A DNA stretch of 64,000 nt from Streptomyces sp. MNU76 (lineage in GTDB: Bacteria; Actinomycetota; Actinomycetes; Streptomycetales; Streptomycetaceae): assembly GCF_020982545.1 (NCBI RefSeq), contig NZ_JAJKLK010000023.1, positions 149,952-213,951 on the forward strand, in the 5' to 3' direction. The notes under the pieces are model-generated. The model was not told the DNA's origin. It saw only the letters and a program-made list of their open reading frames with translations, and searched no databases. Both the position numbers and the translations under genes were made by a program. Shown here one piece after another: positions 43,543 through 51,253 of this stretch. Numbering within the stretch: the first letter of the stretch is position 1; each line of letters starts with the position of its first letter.

Positions 43543-43968
43543 ATGCGTGCGGTGGTGCAGAGGGTCGACGGCGCGAGCGTCGTCGTGGACGGTGAGACGG
43601 TCGGTGCGATCGAGGGCGAGGGGCTGTGCGTCCTGGTGGGGGTGACACACGACGACACCAAGGAGAAGGCGGCGCAGCTGGCGCGCAAACTGTGGTCCGT
43701 GCGGATGCTGCACGACGAGAAGTCGTGCAGCGACGTGGACGCGCCCCTGCTGGTGATCAGCCAGTTCACGCTGTACGGGGACGCGCGCAAGGGCCGGCGG
43801 CCGACGTGGAACGCGGCGGCGCCCGGTGACGCCGCCGAACCGCTGGTGGACGAGGTCGTCGCACAGCTGCGGGCGCTGGGGGCGACGGTGGCCACGGGAC
43901 GGTTCGGCGCGTCCATGCGGATGTCCCTGACGAACGACGGTCCGTTCACGGTGCTGTTGGAAATGTGA
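43543..43968 (+). CDS. dtd: D-aminoacyl-tRNA deacylase
   Basis: 141 aa from ATG 43543, chosen over upstream ATG/ATA starts because MRAVVQRVDGASV is the family N-terminus. Catalytic-site signatures: SQFTLYGDARKGRRP and SLTNDGPFTVLLE. (The bacterial cross-subunit Gly-cisPro motif is here NDGPFT.) It hydrolyses D-amino acids (and glycine) from mischarged tRNAs. Core gene. Confidence 0.95.
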   Translation: MRAVVQRVDGASVVVDGETVGAIEGEGLCVLVGVTHDDTKEKAAQLARKLWSVRMLHDEKSCSDVDAPLLVISQFTLYGDARKGRRPTWNAAAPGDAAEPLVDEVVAQLRALGATVATGRFGASMRMSLTNDGPFTVLLEM

Positions 43969-44025
43969 CGCGCGCTGGTGGAAGTGGACGTGTGCTGGTG
44001 GAGATGTGAGGCGTCCGGGGGCCTC

Positions 44026-44991
44026 CTACGGCTCGACCACGACCTCCTGCGCCGCCGCCGTGGTGTCGGCCATCAACCTCGCGTCGACCGGGAGGTTGCG
44101 CTTGACCAGGGCCAGCGCCACCGGCCCCAGTTCGTGGTGGCGTACGGACGTGGTGATGAAGCCGAGCTTGCGGCCGTCGGGGCCGTCGTCCGCGAGCCGG
44201 ATCTCCGCGCCGCGCGGCGGGAGGTGCACCTCGCTGCCGTCCAGGTGGAGGAAGACGAGGCGGCGCGGGGGCTTGCCGAGGTTCTGGACCCGGGCGACGG
44301 TCTCCTGGCCCCGGTAGCAGCCCTTCTGCAGGTGCACGGCCGTGCCGATCCAGCCCAGCTCGTGCGGGATCGTGCGGTGGTCGGTCTCGAAGCCGAGGCG
44401 GGGCCGGTGGTGCTCGACCCGCAGCGCCTCGTACGCGAGCAGACCGGCGGCGGGCCCGGCCTTCTCCGCGTACGACTCCAGGTCCGCGCGCGGGAGGAAC
44501 AGATCACGGCCGTACGGCGTCTCGCGGACGACCGTGCCCTGAGGGACCTCGGCGATCGAACCGGCCGGGAGGTGGACGACCGCGAAGTCGCCCGTACGGT
44601 CGGCCACTTCGACCCGGTAGAAGAACTTCATCGACTCCAGGTAGGCGAGCAGCGCCTCCTGGGTGCCGGGCTCGATGTGCGCCCAGACGGTCGTGCCGTC
44701 GTCGACCAGGTACAGCGCGTGCTCGATGTGACCGTTGGCGGAGAGGATCAGCGCCTCGGTGGCCTCGCCGGTGGGCAGCTCGCTGACGTGCTGGGTGAGC
44801 AGCAGGTGCAGCCAGCTGAGCCGGTCCGCGCCGGAGACGGTGATCACGCCCCGGTGGGAGAGGTCGACGAATCCGGTGCCGTCGGCGAGGGCGCGCTGTT
44901 CACGGAACAGGTCGCCGTAGTGGGCGGCGACGCCTTCGTCCACGCCCTCGGCGGGGACGGCGCCGGGCAGGGACAGCAGAGGGCTTTTCAT
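44026..44991 (-). CDS. ygfZ: YgfZ-type folate-binding protein
   Basis: 321 aa. GcvT-like fold with the YgfZ signature KGCYRGQETVARVQNLGKPPRRLVFL. Other segments: VDLSHRGVITVSGADRLSWLHLLLTQ, EALRVEHHRPRLGFETDHRTIPHEL. YgfZ assists iron-sulfur enzyme maturation with tetrahydrofolate. It sits 10 bp downstream of nur on the same strand, so the two are likely co-transcribed. Confidence 0.92.
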   Translation of the reverse strand: MKSPLLSLPGAVPAEGVDEGVAAHYGDLFREQRALADGTGFVDLSHRGVITVSGADRLSWLHLLLTQHVSELPTGEATEALILSANGHIEHALYLVDDGTTVWAHIEPGTQEALLAYLESMKFFYRVEVADRTGDFAVVHLPAGSIAEVPQGTVVRETPYGRDLFLPRADLESYAEKAGPAAGLLAYEALRVEHHRPRLGFETDHRTIPHELGWIGTAVHLQKGCYRGQETVARVQNLGKPPRRLVFLHLDGSEVHLPPRGAEIRLADDGPDGRKLGFITTSVRHHELGPVALALVKRNLPVDARLMADTTAAAQEVVVEP

Positions 44992-45001
44992 ATGTCTAAG
45001 C

Positions 45002-45439
45002 CTACGACTTGGTACTTGAGGCCTTGAGTGTGCAGTTCTCGCACCGGCCGAAGATCGCGAAGTGCTTCAGGTCGGTGTCGAACCCGAAGGACTCGCGGAG
45101 CTGGGCCGTGAACGCGGCCGCCACGTCCACGTCCGCCTCGATGACGTTCTCGCAGTCCCGGCAGACCAGATGGATGTGGTGGTGCCGGTCGGCCAGGTGG
45201 TACGTCGGCGCCCCGTGCCCCAGGTGCGCGTGGCTGACCAGCCCGAGCTCCTCCAGGAGCTCAAGGGTCCGGTAGACCGTGGAGATGTTGACCCCCGACG
45301 CGGTCTTCCGCACTTCCACGAGGATGTCGTCGGGGGTCGCGTGCTCCAGGGTGTCCACGGCTTCGAGCACGAGCTGCCGCTGCGGCGTCAGCCGATAGCC
45401 ACGCTGCCTGAGATCACTCTTCCAGTCGGTGCTCACCAC
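45002..45439 (-). CDS. nur: Nickel-responsive Fur-family regulator Nur
   Basis: 145 aa. The N-terminal winged helix (LRQRGYRLTPQRQLVLEAVDTLEHATPDDI, GVNISTVYRTLELLEELGLVSHAHLGHG) is followed by a metal domain with HHHIHLVCRDC, Glu and His ligands, and a C-terminal CENC pair (with the earlier C..C, four Cys). It matches, as I recall, S. coelicolor Nur almost residue for residue. Nur represses nickel uptake and the Fe-superoxide dismutase when nickel is plentiful. Confidence 0.93.
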   Translation of the reverse strand: MVSTDWKSDLRQRGYRLTPQRQLVLEAVDTLEHATPDDILVEVRKTASGVNISTVYRTLELLEELGLVSHAHLGHGAPTYHLADRHHHIHLVCRDCENVIEADVDVAAAFTAQLRESFGFDTDLKHFAIFGRCENCTLKASSTKS

Positions 45440-45469
45440 GGGTCCAGTCTAGAGCGGGCGGGACGGGCG

Positions 45470-45808
45470 TCAGGGGTCCGCCGAGAGGACACCGTTCATC
45501 AAGGCATCAGCGAGCACGGCACGATAGGCACGGGTCGCGCGGGTGATCTCGGAATACGCCTGGATCTTGTCGTCGAGAGCGGCGAGCGTCGCACCGATCG
45601 CGTCCTGCTCGGCGAGCGGTGGCAGGACGACGGGCAGCTCTCCCAGAGTGCGGATGCTGAGCGAGGGAATGACAGACCCGGCAGTCCGGGTCCGGACCCA
45701 GTCCTGTGCCGTGGTCGCACCCAGACAGGAGACGAGATGGGTGGCCTCGACGAGTCCCGTCCCCGACAGCCTGAGCCGTGCGCGCCGCTCCTGCGACCCG
45801 CAAGCGCA
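45470..45808 (-). pseudogene. Type I restriction specificity subunit (HsdS) C-terminal remnant
   Basis: No start codon is needed to see it: the minus-strand frame reads RLSGTGLVEATHLVSCLGATTAQDWVR, SIRTLGELPVVLPPLAEQDAIGATLAALDDKIQAY and ends LADALMNGVLSADP at TGA 45470. That is the last ~110 residues of an HsdS target-recognition protein with its central conserved helix. No hsdM, hsdR or 5' part is present. It sits alone between nur and the nitrobindin-like gene, so it is a leftover of a lost restriction locus. Confidence 0.8.
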
Positions 45809-45861
45809 TGGGCAGGCTGATGATTCTTTAACCCCTCGGGGTTGACCACTGGCTCATGACG

Positions 45862-45892
45862 ACGCCCCCATGACCCGGGGACATGGGGGCGT
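45862..45892. terminator. Terminator of the nitrobindin-like gene
   Basis: ACGCCCCCATG (45862-45872) pairs with CATGGGGGCGT (45882-45892), an 11-bp stem with a 9-nt loop, just downstream of the stop at 45929 on the minus strand. Confidence 0.75.
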
Positions 45893-45928
45893 GCTCGAAA
45901 TGTCGCAGAGGCGCGCGACCTGCTCGGG

Positions 45929-46504
45929 CTACTTGAAGAAGGCGATGCCGTCGTCCGGCATGTCGTCCGGGAGGGCCTTGGCCCAGCGTTCGACGTCCTC
46001 GGGGGTGACGACCTTCTTCAGGTGCGCGGACATGTAGGGGCGCAGCTCGACGTCGGGGGTGGCCTTCTCGCCGACCCACATCAGGTCGCTGTTCACATAG
46101 CCGTAGAGCCGCTTGCCGCCGCTGTAGGGGCCGGAGGCCGCCGTACGGGCGACCGCGTCCGTGACCACGTCGATCTGCGGCTTCTGCTTGGCCAGCTCGC
46201 CGTACCAGACCTCGACGACACCGTCGTCACGGGTCATGACGATCTCGACCCTGCGGTCGGCGTCGATGCGCCAGAACCCGGACTCCGTCTCCAGCGGACG
46301 GACCTTGTTGCCGTCCTTGTCCAGCACCCAGGTGTGGGAGTGGTACTCCAGGAAGTCCCGGCCGTCGTGCGTGAAGGTGACCTCCTGGCCGAAGTTGCAC
46401 TTCTCTGAGCCGGGGAAGTCATGGACGCCCGCGCCGGCCCAGTCGCCGAGCAGGAAGGCGAGGGGGACGAGGTCCTTGTGGAGGTCGGACGGGATCTCGA
46501 TCAT
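45929..46504 (-). CDS. Nitrobindin / FABP-like heme protein
   Basis: 191 aa. The GDWAGAG motif (GxWxGxG, about residues 20-26) starts the 10-strand barrel of nitrobindin, and YHSHTWV and MSAHLKKV supply conserved histidines. Proteins of this family bind heme and can isomerise peroxynitrite; they are annotated FABP family in actinobacteria. The start is ATG 46504. The next small gene upstream on this strand is 52 bp away. Confidence 0.9.
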   Translation of the reverse strand: MIEIPSDLHKDLVPLAFLLGDWAGAGVHDFPGSEKCNFGQEVTFTHDGRDFLEYHSHTWVLDKDGNKVRPLETESGFWRIDADRRVEIVMTRDDGVVEVWYGELAKQKPQIDVVTDAVARTAASGPYSGGKRLYGYVNSDLMWVGEKATPDVELRPYMSAHLKKVVTPEDVERWAKALPDDMPDDGIAFFK

Positions 46505-46556
46505 GAGTGGCGGTTCCTGGGAGTCCTGGAGGTCCTGGGCGTCGGTCGGACGCGGG

Positions 46557-46655
46557 TCAGCGCTGGCCCTGGTACAGCTTCTTCACTGCCAGGCCGGTGA
46601 AGGCGAGAACGCCGACGGCGACCAGAACCAGCAGGATCTCGAAGAAGATGATCAC
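46557..46655 (-). CDS. Tiny single-helix membrane protein, 32 aa
   Basis: GTG 46655 follows GAGGAGC by 5 nt, a clear ribosome site. The product is a hydrophobic helix (IIFFEILLVLVAVGVLAFTGL) ending in AVKKLYQGQR. It is the typical shape of a small membrane-associated peptide and lies 52 bp upstream of the nitrobindin-like gene on the same strand. Function unknown. Confidence 0.65.
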   Translation of the reverse strand: MIIFFEILLVLVAVGVLAFTGLAVKKLYQGQR

Positions 46656-46770
46656 GAGGTGCTCCTCGATTGAGCGGGAGACGTGCGGTACGCACACAGG
46701 GCCGGACCCCAGCTTACGCGGCTGGGGTCCGGGCTCCGGCGTGAGGTCGGCCCTTGCCTCCCGGGGGCCG

Positions 46771-47700
46771 TCAGCCCAGCAGCTGGCTCTGCAGGACCAC
46801 GGTCTGCCAGAAGGGGACCGCCGGAGCCCCCGCCTCGCGGGACTGCAGGATCACCGCGTACACGTCCCCCGCCGAGACATAGGCCTGGCGGACCTGCTCG
46901 GCGCCGTACGGCTTCGCCTCGGCATAGGCGGTCCGGGCGGTCCCCGTCACGGCGGCCTCCTCCGGAAAGTCCTCGTCGTACTCCACCTCGCCCGCACCGC
47001 GTACCCGGTAGGTCGGGCTGACGTGGGCCAGGGCATGGCTCGCCAGCTCGGCGTCCACGACGTTCGTCGTGTTGAACCGGAGCAGGTGGACCCGCGTCCG
47101 GGTGCCGTCCGGGGTGGTCCAGCCCCGGGCGGCGATGTGCCGCAGGCCGGTGTCGACGAGTTTCTGTCCCAGTTCCTCGCGGTCCTCCGCCTCGAACTCC
47201 GCCAGATACTCCTTCACCGGCAGCCGGCCGTCCGAGCCCCGCAGCGCCTTGTCCTCCTTCGCCCCCTCGGGCGCCGGCAGGACGAGGGCGCGCAGATCGG
47301 CGTGATGGGCTCCGGCCGGGTTGTCCTCGGCGAACGGCTCCGGGCTTCCGGACGGCAGCGGCGGCCTGACGAGCCGGGGGAAGACCCAGCGCCCGTCCGA
47401 CTCCGTGGCCAGACCGGGTACGTCCGTGCGCTGCGCCGCGGCGATCCCGTACGCCGTGGCCGTCCCCACCGAGGCGAAGACGACAACGGCCGCGGTCCAC
47501 CGGAGCAGGGCCCGCAGGACCCTCCGGTCACGGCGGGGCGGGGCGGCATGGGGCTGAGCCGGCTCGACGGCAGGGGGCTCCTTGGCCGACGGCTCCACGG
47601 CGTCCGCCGCCGAGGACGGGGCGTCGTACGTCTCCGGTGCCGCCGGTGCCGCCGGTGCCTTCGGCGTTGCACCGAGGATGATCACGATTCGGACTACCAT
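46771..47700 (-). CDS. Membrane-anchored protein of unknown function
   Basis: 309 aa from GTG/ATG-region codon 47700 (MVVRIVIILG); ATG 47709 would overlap the divergent gene's start codon. A Pro/Ala-rich cytoplasmic part (~70 aa) leads to one helix (WTAAVVVFASVGTATAYGIAA, about residues 72-92), and then an exterior domain of ~210 aa with Asp/Glu/Arg-rich surface and a few conserved aromatic positions. Family not recognised. Divergent from the DsrE-like gene with essentially no spacer, so the promoters lie within the coding sequences. Confidence 0.75.
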   Translation of the reverse strand: MVVRIVIILGATPKAPAAPAAPETYDAPSSAADAVEPSAKEPPAVEPAQPHAAPPRRDRRVLRALLRWTAAVVVFASVGTATAYGIAAAQRTDVPGLATESDGRWVFPRLVRPPLPSGSPEPFAEDNPAGAHHADLRALVLPAPEGAKEDKALRGSDGRLPVKEYLAEFEAEDREELGQKLVDTGLRHIAARGWTTPDGTRTRVHLLRFNTTNVVDAELASHALAHVSPTYRVRGAGEVEYDEDFPEEAAVTGTARTAYAEAKPYGAEQVRQAYVSAGDVYAVILQSREAGAPAVPFWQTVVLQSQLLG

Positions 47701-47707
47701 TCGGCCC

Positions 47708-48070
47708 ATGGCGAAGAAGCTCGTGATCAAGGTGACGGCGGGGGCCGATGCCCCTGAGCGGTGCTCGCAGGCGTTCACGGTGGCGGCCGTGGCCGTCGCC
47801 AGCGGCGTCGAGGTGTCCCTGTGGCTGACCGGCGAGTCCGCGTGGTTCGCGCTGCCCGGCCGCGCCGCCGAGTTCGAGCTGCCGCACGCCGCTCCGCTGC
47901 CCGATCTGATCGACTCGCTGCTCGCGGGCGGCCGGATCACCCTGTGCACCCAGTGCGCCGCCCGCCGGGACATCACCGAGAAGGACGTCATCGAGGGCGT
48001 ACGGATCGCCGGCGCCCAGGTGTTCGTGCAGGAGGCCATGGCGGACGACACCCAGGCGCTCGTCTACTGA
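47708..48070 (+). CDS. DsrE family protein
   Basis: 120 aa from ATG 47708. A compact Rossmann-like DsrE fold: KKLVIKVTAGADAPERCSQAFTVAAVAVASGVEVSLWLTGESAWF, then ITLCTQCAARRDITEKDVIEGVRIAGAQVFV, where Cys in the TLCTQC pair corresponds to the reactive Cys region of DsrE-type sulfur carriers. Lies near sulfur genes (DUF1416 and sulfurtransferase). Exact role unknown. Confidence 0.88.
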   Translation: MAKKLVIKVTAGADAPERCSQAFTVAAVAVASGVEVSLWLTGESAWFALPGRAAEFELPHAAPLPDLIDSLLAGGRITLCTQCAARRDITEKDVIEGVRIAGAQVFVQEAMADDTQALVY

Positions 48071-48093
48071 GGGCGCTCGTCGGCCGTGCCCGG

Positions 48094-48154
48094 ATCTCGG
48101 TCGGCATCTCGGTCGGCATCTCGGCCGGCATCGCGGTCGGCGTCACTGTCGGCG
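48094..48154. repeat. 12-bp repeat between convergent genes
   Basis: ggcatctcggtc recurs about five times in a row from 48094 with drift (ggcatcgcggtc, ggcgtcactgtc). It spans the 3' end of the DUF3099 gene, whose stop is at 48143. Confidence 0.7.
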
Positions 48155-48403
48155 TCTCTTGCCGTCCAGTTCGTCCCACCACTCGTCGGACTTCGGGTCG
48201 CCGGAGGGATCGTCCCACCAGCGGTCGTCGGGGCCGCGCCGGTTGGCGACGACGGCGGCGAGCGGCGGGATGACCATGGCGACCACGCACATGCCGACCG
48301 CCACCGGGACCGACCAGAGGCGTACGACGCCCCAGGCCAGGACGAAGAGGGCCAGGCACGTGCCCATCATGGCGAAGTACTGGTGGCGCCTGCGCGCGTA
48401 CAT
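48143..48403 (-). CDS. DUF3099 family membrane protein
   Basis: 86 aa. Two hydrophobic segments (about residues 10-27 and 31-52) are joined by a short turn, and the tail is rich in Trp and Asp (DDRWWDDPSGDPKSDEWWDEL). The tail is typical of DUF3099. Function not known. Confidence 0.85.
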   Translation of the reverse strand: MYARRRHQYFAMMGTCLALFVLAWGVVRLWSVPVAVGMCVVAMVIPPLAAVVANRRGPDDRWWDDPSGDPKSDEWWDELDGKRRRQ

Positions 48404-48429
48404 GTCTCCAGCGTAGGTCCGCGCACGGC

Positions 48430-48461
48430 TGAGGGCCGCACTCCGGGAAGTGCGGCCCTCA
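48430..48461. terminator. Terminator downstream of DUF1416
   Basis: TGAGGGCCGCACT (48430-48442) pairs with AGTGCGGCCCTCA (48449-48461), 13 bp with a 6-nt loop, between the DUF3099 gene and the DUF1416 gene. Confidence 0.8.
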
Positions 48462-48512
48462 ACTGTTGGTCTGTTCGCCTGATGGCCGTTTCGCCTGTTC
48501 GGCGAGACCGTC

Positions 48513-48803
48513 TCAGACGGCGATCGCGACCTCCGCCAGGCCGCCCTTCTCGGCGACGACGACGGTCCGGTCGGCGGTGCCGCCGGGGACCAGCGCGCGG
48601 ACGGTCCAGGTGCCCTCGGCCGCGTAGAAGCGGAACTGGCCCGTCGCGGAGGTCGGGACCTCCGCCGTGAACTCGCCGGTCGAGTCCAGCAGACGGACGT
48701 AGCCCGTCACCGGCTCGCCGTCGCGGGTCACCTGACCCTGGATCGTGGTCTCACCGGGCTTGATCGTCGAGGCGTCCGGGCCGCCGGCCTTCGCTCCACA
48801 CAT
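48513..48803 (-). CDS. DUF1416 family protein
   Basis: 96 aa from ATG 48803, chosen because GGAGAAAG lies just upstream (an earlier ATG at 48815 has none). The N-terminal MCGAKAGG carries a Cys next to the start. The rest is an immunoglobulin-like or prealbumin-like beta domain (ETTIQGQVTRDGEPVTGYVRLLDSTGEFTAEVPTSATGQFRFYAAEGTWTVRAL). In actinobacteria it sits directly after the thiosulfate sulfurtransferase gene, as here, so it is probably part of sulfur metabolism. Mechanism unknown. Confidence 0.9.
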   Translation of the reverse strand: MCGAKAGGPDASTIKPGETTIQGQVTRDGEPVTGYVRLLDSTGEFTAEVPTSATGQFRFYAAEGTWTVRALVPGGTADRTVVVAEKGGLAEVAIAV

Positions 48804-48899
48804 GTCTTTCTCCATAAGGGGTCTGACCGGAAGGAAGGCCGGTCGGGACGAACGGGGGTGTGCGGGTACCGCTGGTGGTGCTGGTGGTGCTGGTGGTGC

Positions 48900-49739
48900 T
48901 TACTTGTTGGCGCCGAGCTCGATCGGGACGCCGACGAGGCTGCCGTACTCGGTCCAGGAGCCGTCGTAGTTCTTGACGTTCTCGACACCGAGCAGCTCGT
49001 GCAGGACGAACCAGGTCAGCGCGGAACGCTCACCGATGCGGCAGTAGGCGATGGTGTCCCTCGCCAGGTCCACCTGCTCCTCGGCGTAGAGCTCCTTGAG
49101 CTCGTCGTCCGACTTGAAGGTGCCGTCGTCGTTGGCGTTCTTCGACCACGGGATGTTGCGGGCGGACGGGACGTGGCCCGGACGCTGCGACTGCTCCTGC
49201 GGCAGGTGGGCCGGGGCGAGCAGCTTGCCGGAGAACTCGTCGGGCGAGCGCACGTCGACCAGGTTCTGCGAGCCGATCGCGGCGACGACGTCGTCACGGA
49301 AGGCGCGGATCGCGGTGTTCTGCGGCTTGGCCTTGTACTCGGTGGCGGGGCGCACCGGCACCTCGTCGGTCAGCTCGCGGGCGTCGAGCTCCCACTTCTT
49401 GCGGCCACCGTCGAGCAGCTTGACGTTCTCGTGGCCGTACAGCTTGAAGTACCAGTAGGCGTAGGACGCGAACCAGTTGTTGTTGCCGCCGTAGAGGACG
49501 ACGAGGGTGTCGTTGCCGATGCCCTTCTCCGACAGGAGCTTCTCGAAGCCCTCCTGGTCGACGAAGTCACGGCGGACCGGGTCCTGGAGGTCCTTGGTCC
49601 AGTCGATCCGGATCGCGTTCTTGATGTGGTTCTTCTCGTACGCGGTGGTGTCCTCGTCGACCTCGACGATGGCGATGTTCGGGTCGTCGAGGTTGGCCTC
49701 GACCCAGTCGGCGTCGACCAGGACGTCGCTGCGGCTCAT
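48900..49739 (-). CDS. Thiosulfate/3-mercaptopyruvate sulfurtransferase (rhodanese pair)
   Basis: 279 aa from ATG 49739 with two rhodanese domains. Domain 1 lacks the catalytic Cys (VVLYGGNNNWFASYAYW, where Cys would be a Gly/Asn). Domain 2 has the active loop YCRIGERS with Cys233. The LVDVRSPDEFSGK segment is typical. Family: thiosulfate sulfurtransferase CysA/SseA of actinobacteria. A leader peptide with two Cys is encoded about 130 bp upstream and DUF1416 about 97 bp downstream. The short spacer at 48866-48900 has a CTGGTGGTG repeat. Confidence 0.93.
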   Translation of the reverse strand: MSRSDVLVDADWVEANLDDPNIAIVEVDEDTTAYEKNHIKNAIRIDWTKDLQDPVRRDFVDQEGFEKLLSEKGIGNDTLVVLYGGNNNWFASYAYWYFKLYGHENVKLLDGGRKKWELDARELTDEVPVRPATEYKAKPQNTAIRAFRDDVVAAIGSQNLVDVRSPDEFSGKLLAPAHLPQEQSQRPGHVPSARNIPWSKNANDDGTFKSDDELKELYAEEQVDLARDTIAYCRIGERSALTWFVLHELLGVENVKNYDGSWTEYGSLVGVPIELGANK

Positions 49740-49867
49740 GCTCTTTCTCCTCCGGGGCAGTTGCGGCGGTGTGCGGGTGCCTCCGGCGGTTCGGCCGGGG
49801 GCGCGCAGGGGTGGGCCCTGGCTGGAACAGGGCGGGCATCGGGGAACGCGGCGGCAGATTCCGTCGC

Positions 49868-49948
49868 TCAGAAGGTGCGACAGAGCATGGCGGCGACGCG
49901 GCACAGGTCTACTGCCCGCCGCTTCGTGAGATCCGCCTGTCGCTTCAT
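49868..49948 (-). CDS. Leader peptide with paired Cys upstream of the sulfurtransferase gene
   Basis: 26 codons from ATG 49948: KRQADLTKRRAVDLCRVAAMLCRTF, ending TGA 49868. VDLCRVAAMLCR resembles the putative leader peptides found upstream of sulfur and cysteine genes in actinobacteria, where ribosome stalling at Cys codons attenuates the downstream gene. The gene to be controlled starts 128 bp downstream on the same strand. The sequence between could contain the attenuator structure, which I did not fold. Confidence 0.8.
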   Translation of the reverse strand: MKRQADLTKRRAVDLCRVAAMLCRTF

Positions 49949-50195
49949 GAGTGTCGATCGTAGGGACGGACAGGCGGGCGTGTCACCGGCATGTCGTATT
50001 CTGAGACGCGATCGTCCGGAATGTGGGATGACGTGACTGTCGGGGCTGCGGTGGCGGGGCGACCGGGCCTCTGTAGTCGTCGTCACATCTACGGTACGGA
50101 CGGCGGCGTCTCGCCTTTCGGACGCGGCCGCGGACGCCGCCGCGTCCGAAAAGCGCGTTCCGCCGCAGGCCGCCGAGGGCCAGCCGATCCTCGTC

Positions 50196-50930
50196 CTACC
50201 CCGCCAGCTTGACGTTCGAACCCTTGACCGTGATCTCCACGCCGTCCGGCGCGGCCTCGACCTTGTCGAGCTTGACGCCGCCGGGGAGGTCGTCAATGGC
50301 CTGCTGGAAGTCGGTGATGGAACGGACGACGTTCTCGGCGAGGCCGGCGCCGCCCAGGCTGGGCAGGGAGTCGGCCTGCACCTCGACCGTGTCGCCCTTG
50401 ACGCTGACGGTGCTGAGGACGGAGACGGTCTGGGGGTCGAGGGCAGGCGGGTCGATCTCGACGTTGACCTTGATCTTGCCCTTGCCGCCGTCGGAGAGGC
50501 CGACGACGCGGGCCGTGAAGCCGAGGCCGACGTCGGTGGGCTCCGACTTGGCGGCCTTGAGGAGTTCGTCGTATCCGATGGTCGCGGTGCCGGTGGCGCT
50601 GTCGGCCGTGGCGGAGGTGTAGTCGCTGGAGAAGGCGACGCCGCGCATGTTCGCCTGCAGGTCGGCGATGCGGATGCTCTCGCCGGGCCTGCCGGTGCTC
50701 GCCTCGACGTTCTCGATGCCGACCTCGACGTCGTCGAGTTCGCCGCCCGCGACCTGGGTGAGGAAGGGGAAGCCCTTGATGGACACGTCCGGGGTGGTCG
50801 TCAGGCCCTCACTGGCCTTCAGCTGCTGGGCCGCCTCGTCCTCGGCGAAACCGACGGCCAGGCGGTCCGCGGCGACGAAGAGGCCGCCCAGGATCACGAC
50901 GACGATGACAAGTATTCGCAGTGCGCGCAT
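50196..50930 (-). CDS. LmeA-like (DUF2993) phospholipid-binding protein
   Basis: 244 aa. An N-terminal hydrophobic anchor (ALRILVIVVVILGGLFVAAD) is followed by a beta-rich domain starting AVGFAEDEAAQQLKASEGL and the DUF2993 pattern FPFLTQVAGGELDDVEVGIENV. Mycobacterial LmeA is a lipid-binding protein of this family. Role in Streptomyces unknown. Confidence 0.88.
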   Translation of the reverse strand: MRALRILVIVVVILGGLFVAADRLAVGFAEDEAAQQLKASEGLTTTPDVSIKGFPFLTQVAGGELDDVEVGIENVEASTGRPGESIRIADLQANMRGVAFSSDYTSATADSATGTATIGYDELLKAAKSEPTDVGLGFTARVVGLSDGGKGKIKVNVEIDPPALDPQTVSVLSTVSVKGDTVEVQADSLPSLGGAGLAENVVRSITDFQQAIDDLPGGVKLDKVEAAPDGVEITVKGSNVKLAG

Positions 50931-51080
50931 GTCTCGGTGTTCCCCACGTTGTCCGCTTGACGGCCGCGGGCCGGTGGCCGTTCTACCCGAGGGTAAGCGT
51001 GGGGCTGTCGGAAAGGGGTGGGTTCGTGCGCGTTGTTGATCACCTGTGACAGGAGCCCCCGGCGCGCCTCCCGGCTTTCC

Positions 51081-51245
51081 TCGCCCCCGCCGCCCTTACC
51101 CGTCCCATCCCTGGGGCTGCGCCCCTTTTCAGGGGCGCGGGGAACTGCGCGACCGGGGTCCGGGGCGGAGCCCCGAGTCTTTGACGCGGGGTCGAAGGGG
51201 CGCGCAGCCTGGGGATGGGACGGGTAGGGGCGGCGGGGGCGAAAA
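51081..51245. repeat. Dispersed Streptomyces palindromic repeat, copy B
   Basis: A large imperfect inverted repeat: the left arm (51081-51130: tcgcccccgccgcccttac, ccgtcccatccctggg) mirrors the right arm (51196-51245: ctggggatgggacggg, taggggcggcgggggcga). CAGGGGCGCGGGGAACTGCG lies in the interior. Together with 50931-51080 this is a gene-free stretch of ~320 bp. It abuts the 3' end of the frameshifted membrane gene. Confidence 0.85.
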
Positions 51246-51253
51246 ACGCCGGG

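Noticed and set aside
47707..47709. ATG at 47709 as start of the membrane protein at 46771
   Set aside because: It would share bases with the ATG of the divergent DsrE gene; 47700 is a safer start, although the longer one cannot be excluded.
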